A stretch of DNA of 64,000 bases from JAMLHH01 sp964653095 (GTDB taxonomy: Bacteria > Bacteroidota > Bacteroidia > Chitinophagales > JADIYW01), in the NCBI GenBank assembly GCA_964653095.1, contig CAZZEH010000006.1, positions 1-64,000 on the forward strand, in the 5' to 3' direction. The notes beneath the pieces were generated by a model, which was not told the DNA's origin, did no database searches, and worked only from the letters and a program-made list of their open reading frames with translations. A program made the position numbers and the translations under genes. Shown here in pieces: positions 63,007 through 64,000 of this stretch (the stretch's first letter is position 1; the number at the start of each line of letters is the position of its first letter).

Positions 63007-64000
63007 ATGAAAATCAGATTTTTAGTTTTAGTTCTTTTAATTTCTTCGTCCTGTATGACTACAAAACGTTCAGTACGTACGGCAGATGAAACTCCTATTC
63101 ATATCTCTAAAGAAAAAGAAAGTACGGAAGATATTACAGAAGACCAATATTCAGAATCGGATATCTCCCCTGAAGATGAAGACCAACCGGATGAAAAAAA
63201 ATCGGAAATTGATACCATCGGAAAAGACTTGGTCAATATAGCCGTTGTGCTGCCGTATAATACGCATAAAGTGCCGCTTGATTTTGTGTCCTATGAGTTA
63301 GATACCAATATTTATATCTCTCCGGAGAACTCGGAGGCTCTTGACTTTTACATGGGATTAAAATTCGCAGTCGATGATTTTAAAAATTACGGTAAAAAAA
63401 TTAACGTATTTGTTTTAGATGACGGTAAAAGCGATTACCAGACTCAAAAAGTATTGTCAGAACGTCCTTTCCCGCAGGTAGATATTATTGTCAGCGGTTC
63501 TTCAGACTGGATTTCAAAAAGCATTACTGACTACTCTCTTTCACAACAAATACCGATATACAGCCCTTTCAAAAAAGAATCACCTTCAGCCAATGAATTA
63601 TTCTACGCTGCCCTGCCCAATGATAATCATCTGACTGAACAACTTATTGTAAAAACGCAGGCCTTATATCCTGAGTCGGGTATCGAAATCATTCAAGACA
63701 AGCACGATCCGGCCTCTGTCAGAAAATCAGATAAAATCCGTCTGTTTATAGAACGGGAAATGGGTATTCAGACAAATGTGATAAAAAACACAGAGGATAA
63801 AGTCAATGAACACGACGAACCAGTCAGTTTTTACCAGCCGACTTCCACGCAGATAGTAATTATTGCCTCAGACCGACATTCTTTTATTAAAAAAACGCTT
63901 GAAAGTATAGAAAACGCTCCCATACAGCCCAGAATAATAGGCATGCCGTCCTGGGTCGAGTTTAGAAACCTTGAAAGCAGTACACAGCCTAATCCAAACA
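63007..64000 (+). CDS. Lipoprotein with periplasmic-binding-protein-like fold (partial)
   Basis: The reading frame starts 2 bp after the guaA stop codon and runs off the window end (331 codons visible). It begins with a lipoprotein signal, MKIRFLVLVLLISSSCMTTK, with Cys16 as the probable lipidation site. An acidic linker rich in Glu, Asp and Ser follows to about residue 70. From about 75 it has NIAVVLPYNTHK and SEALDFYMGLKFAVDDFKNY, typical of type 1 periplasmic-binding (Leu/Ile/Val-type) domains. In many Bacteroidota a LysM-containing protein with the same fold follows guaA; no LysM is visible here. Ligand and role are unknown. Confidence 0.75.
   Translation, partial: MKIRFLVLVLLISSSCMTTKRSVRTADETPIHISKEKESTEDITEDQYSESDISPEDEDQPDEKKSEIDTIGKDLVNIAVVLPYNTHKVPLDFVSYELDTNIYISPENSEALDFYMGLKFAVDDFKNYGKKINVFVLDDGKSDYQTQKVLSERPFPQVDIIVSGSSDWISKSITDYSLSQQIPIYSPFKKESPSANELFYAALPNDNHLTEQLIVKTQALYPESGIEIIQDKHDPASVRKSDKIRLFIEREMGIQTNVIKNTEDKVNEHDEPVSFYQPTSTQIVIIASDRHSFIKKTLESIENAPIQPRIIGMPSWVEFRNLESSTQPNPN

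Noticed and set aside
1..64000. CRISPR arrays, tRNA or rRNA genes, complete insertion sequences, prophage modules
   Set aside because: I looked for regularly spaced repeats, tRNA-like cloverleaf sequence and transposase, integrase or structural phage genes and found none. The regular repeats at 12300-14450 are coding.

Overview
This window looks like a stretch of ordinary chromosome from an AT-rich, aerobic member of the Bacteroidota. The evidence is an alternative complex III (ActABCDEF) operon, a type IX secretion C-terminal sorting domain, large TonB-dependent receptors with an N-terminal carboxypeptidase-like regulatory domain, several family-typical genes (DUF2797, DUF2461, DUF3341, FloA/NfeD), and at least eleven well-placed copies of the Bacteroidota -7 promoter motif TAnnTTTG. 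I see no rRNA, tRNA, CRISPR array, prophage or complete insertion sequence. The exact family cannot be fixed from the sequence.

Layout. 1-458 is gene-free, with a 74-bp direct repeat and possibly the end of an insertion sequence lying to the left. 459-7312 holds small family or hypothetical genes (DUF2797, two membrane proteins, a lipoprotein, DUF2461, a secreted CotH-like protein, an AlbA_2 protein) with dispersed repeats between them. 7390-10727 is a phospholipid cluster: glycerol-3-phosphate acyltransferase, gpsA and an esterase. 10863-15402 has rlpA, a 1058-residue secreted protein with about 41 short repeats and a C-terminal S74 chaperone domain, and a degenerate gene. The 3' end of rlpA, its terminator and a dispersed repeat recur on the far side of the repeat protein. 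15400-20510 has a DEAD-box helicase, a MORN protein, sucD and an Mla-type ABC transporter pair. 20736-30865 is respiratory: SCO, heme O synthase and the six-gene ACIII operon, with no cytochrome oxidase subunits in the window. 31158-38522 has a D-3-phosphoglycerate dehydrogenase-type gene and two tandem paralogous TonB-dependent receptors. 38836-46720 is a tightly packed polysaccharide operon (nucleotide-sugar dehydrogenase, rfbB, Wza-like, Wzz-like, rfbC, cysQ). 46838-53526 has Kdo transferase, a hypothetical gene, tdk, floA/nfeD, rlmH, a rhomboid protease, thyA and folA. 53527-64000 has a flavodoxin, a GH1 enzyme, an oligopeptidase, aspA, a thioesterase, guaA and a partial lipoprotein, plus two gene remnants and two more dispersed repeats.

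How the genes work together. ACIII oxidises menaquinol and passes electrons to cytochrome c; SCO and CtaB are assembly factors for an oxidase encoded elsewhere. The polysaccharide operon supplies nucleotide sugars and an export machine, but its glycosyltransferases are not here. thyA, folA and tdk together form a dTMP supply group.

The observations I would check first are: a GMP synthase whose glutaminase nucleophile cysteine is replaced by alanine; the duplicated rlpA tail, terminator and repeat flanking the giant repeat protein; two dispersed repeat families, one with clear terminal inverted repeats; and a short ORF that looks like the beheaded start of a caspase-like gene.
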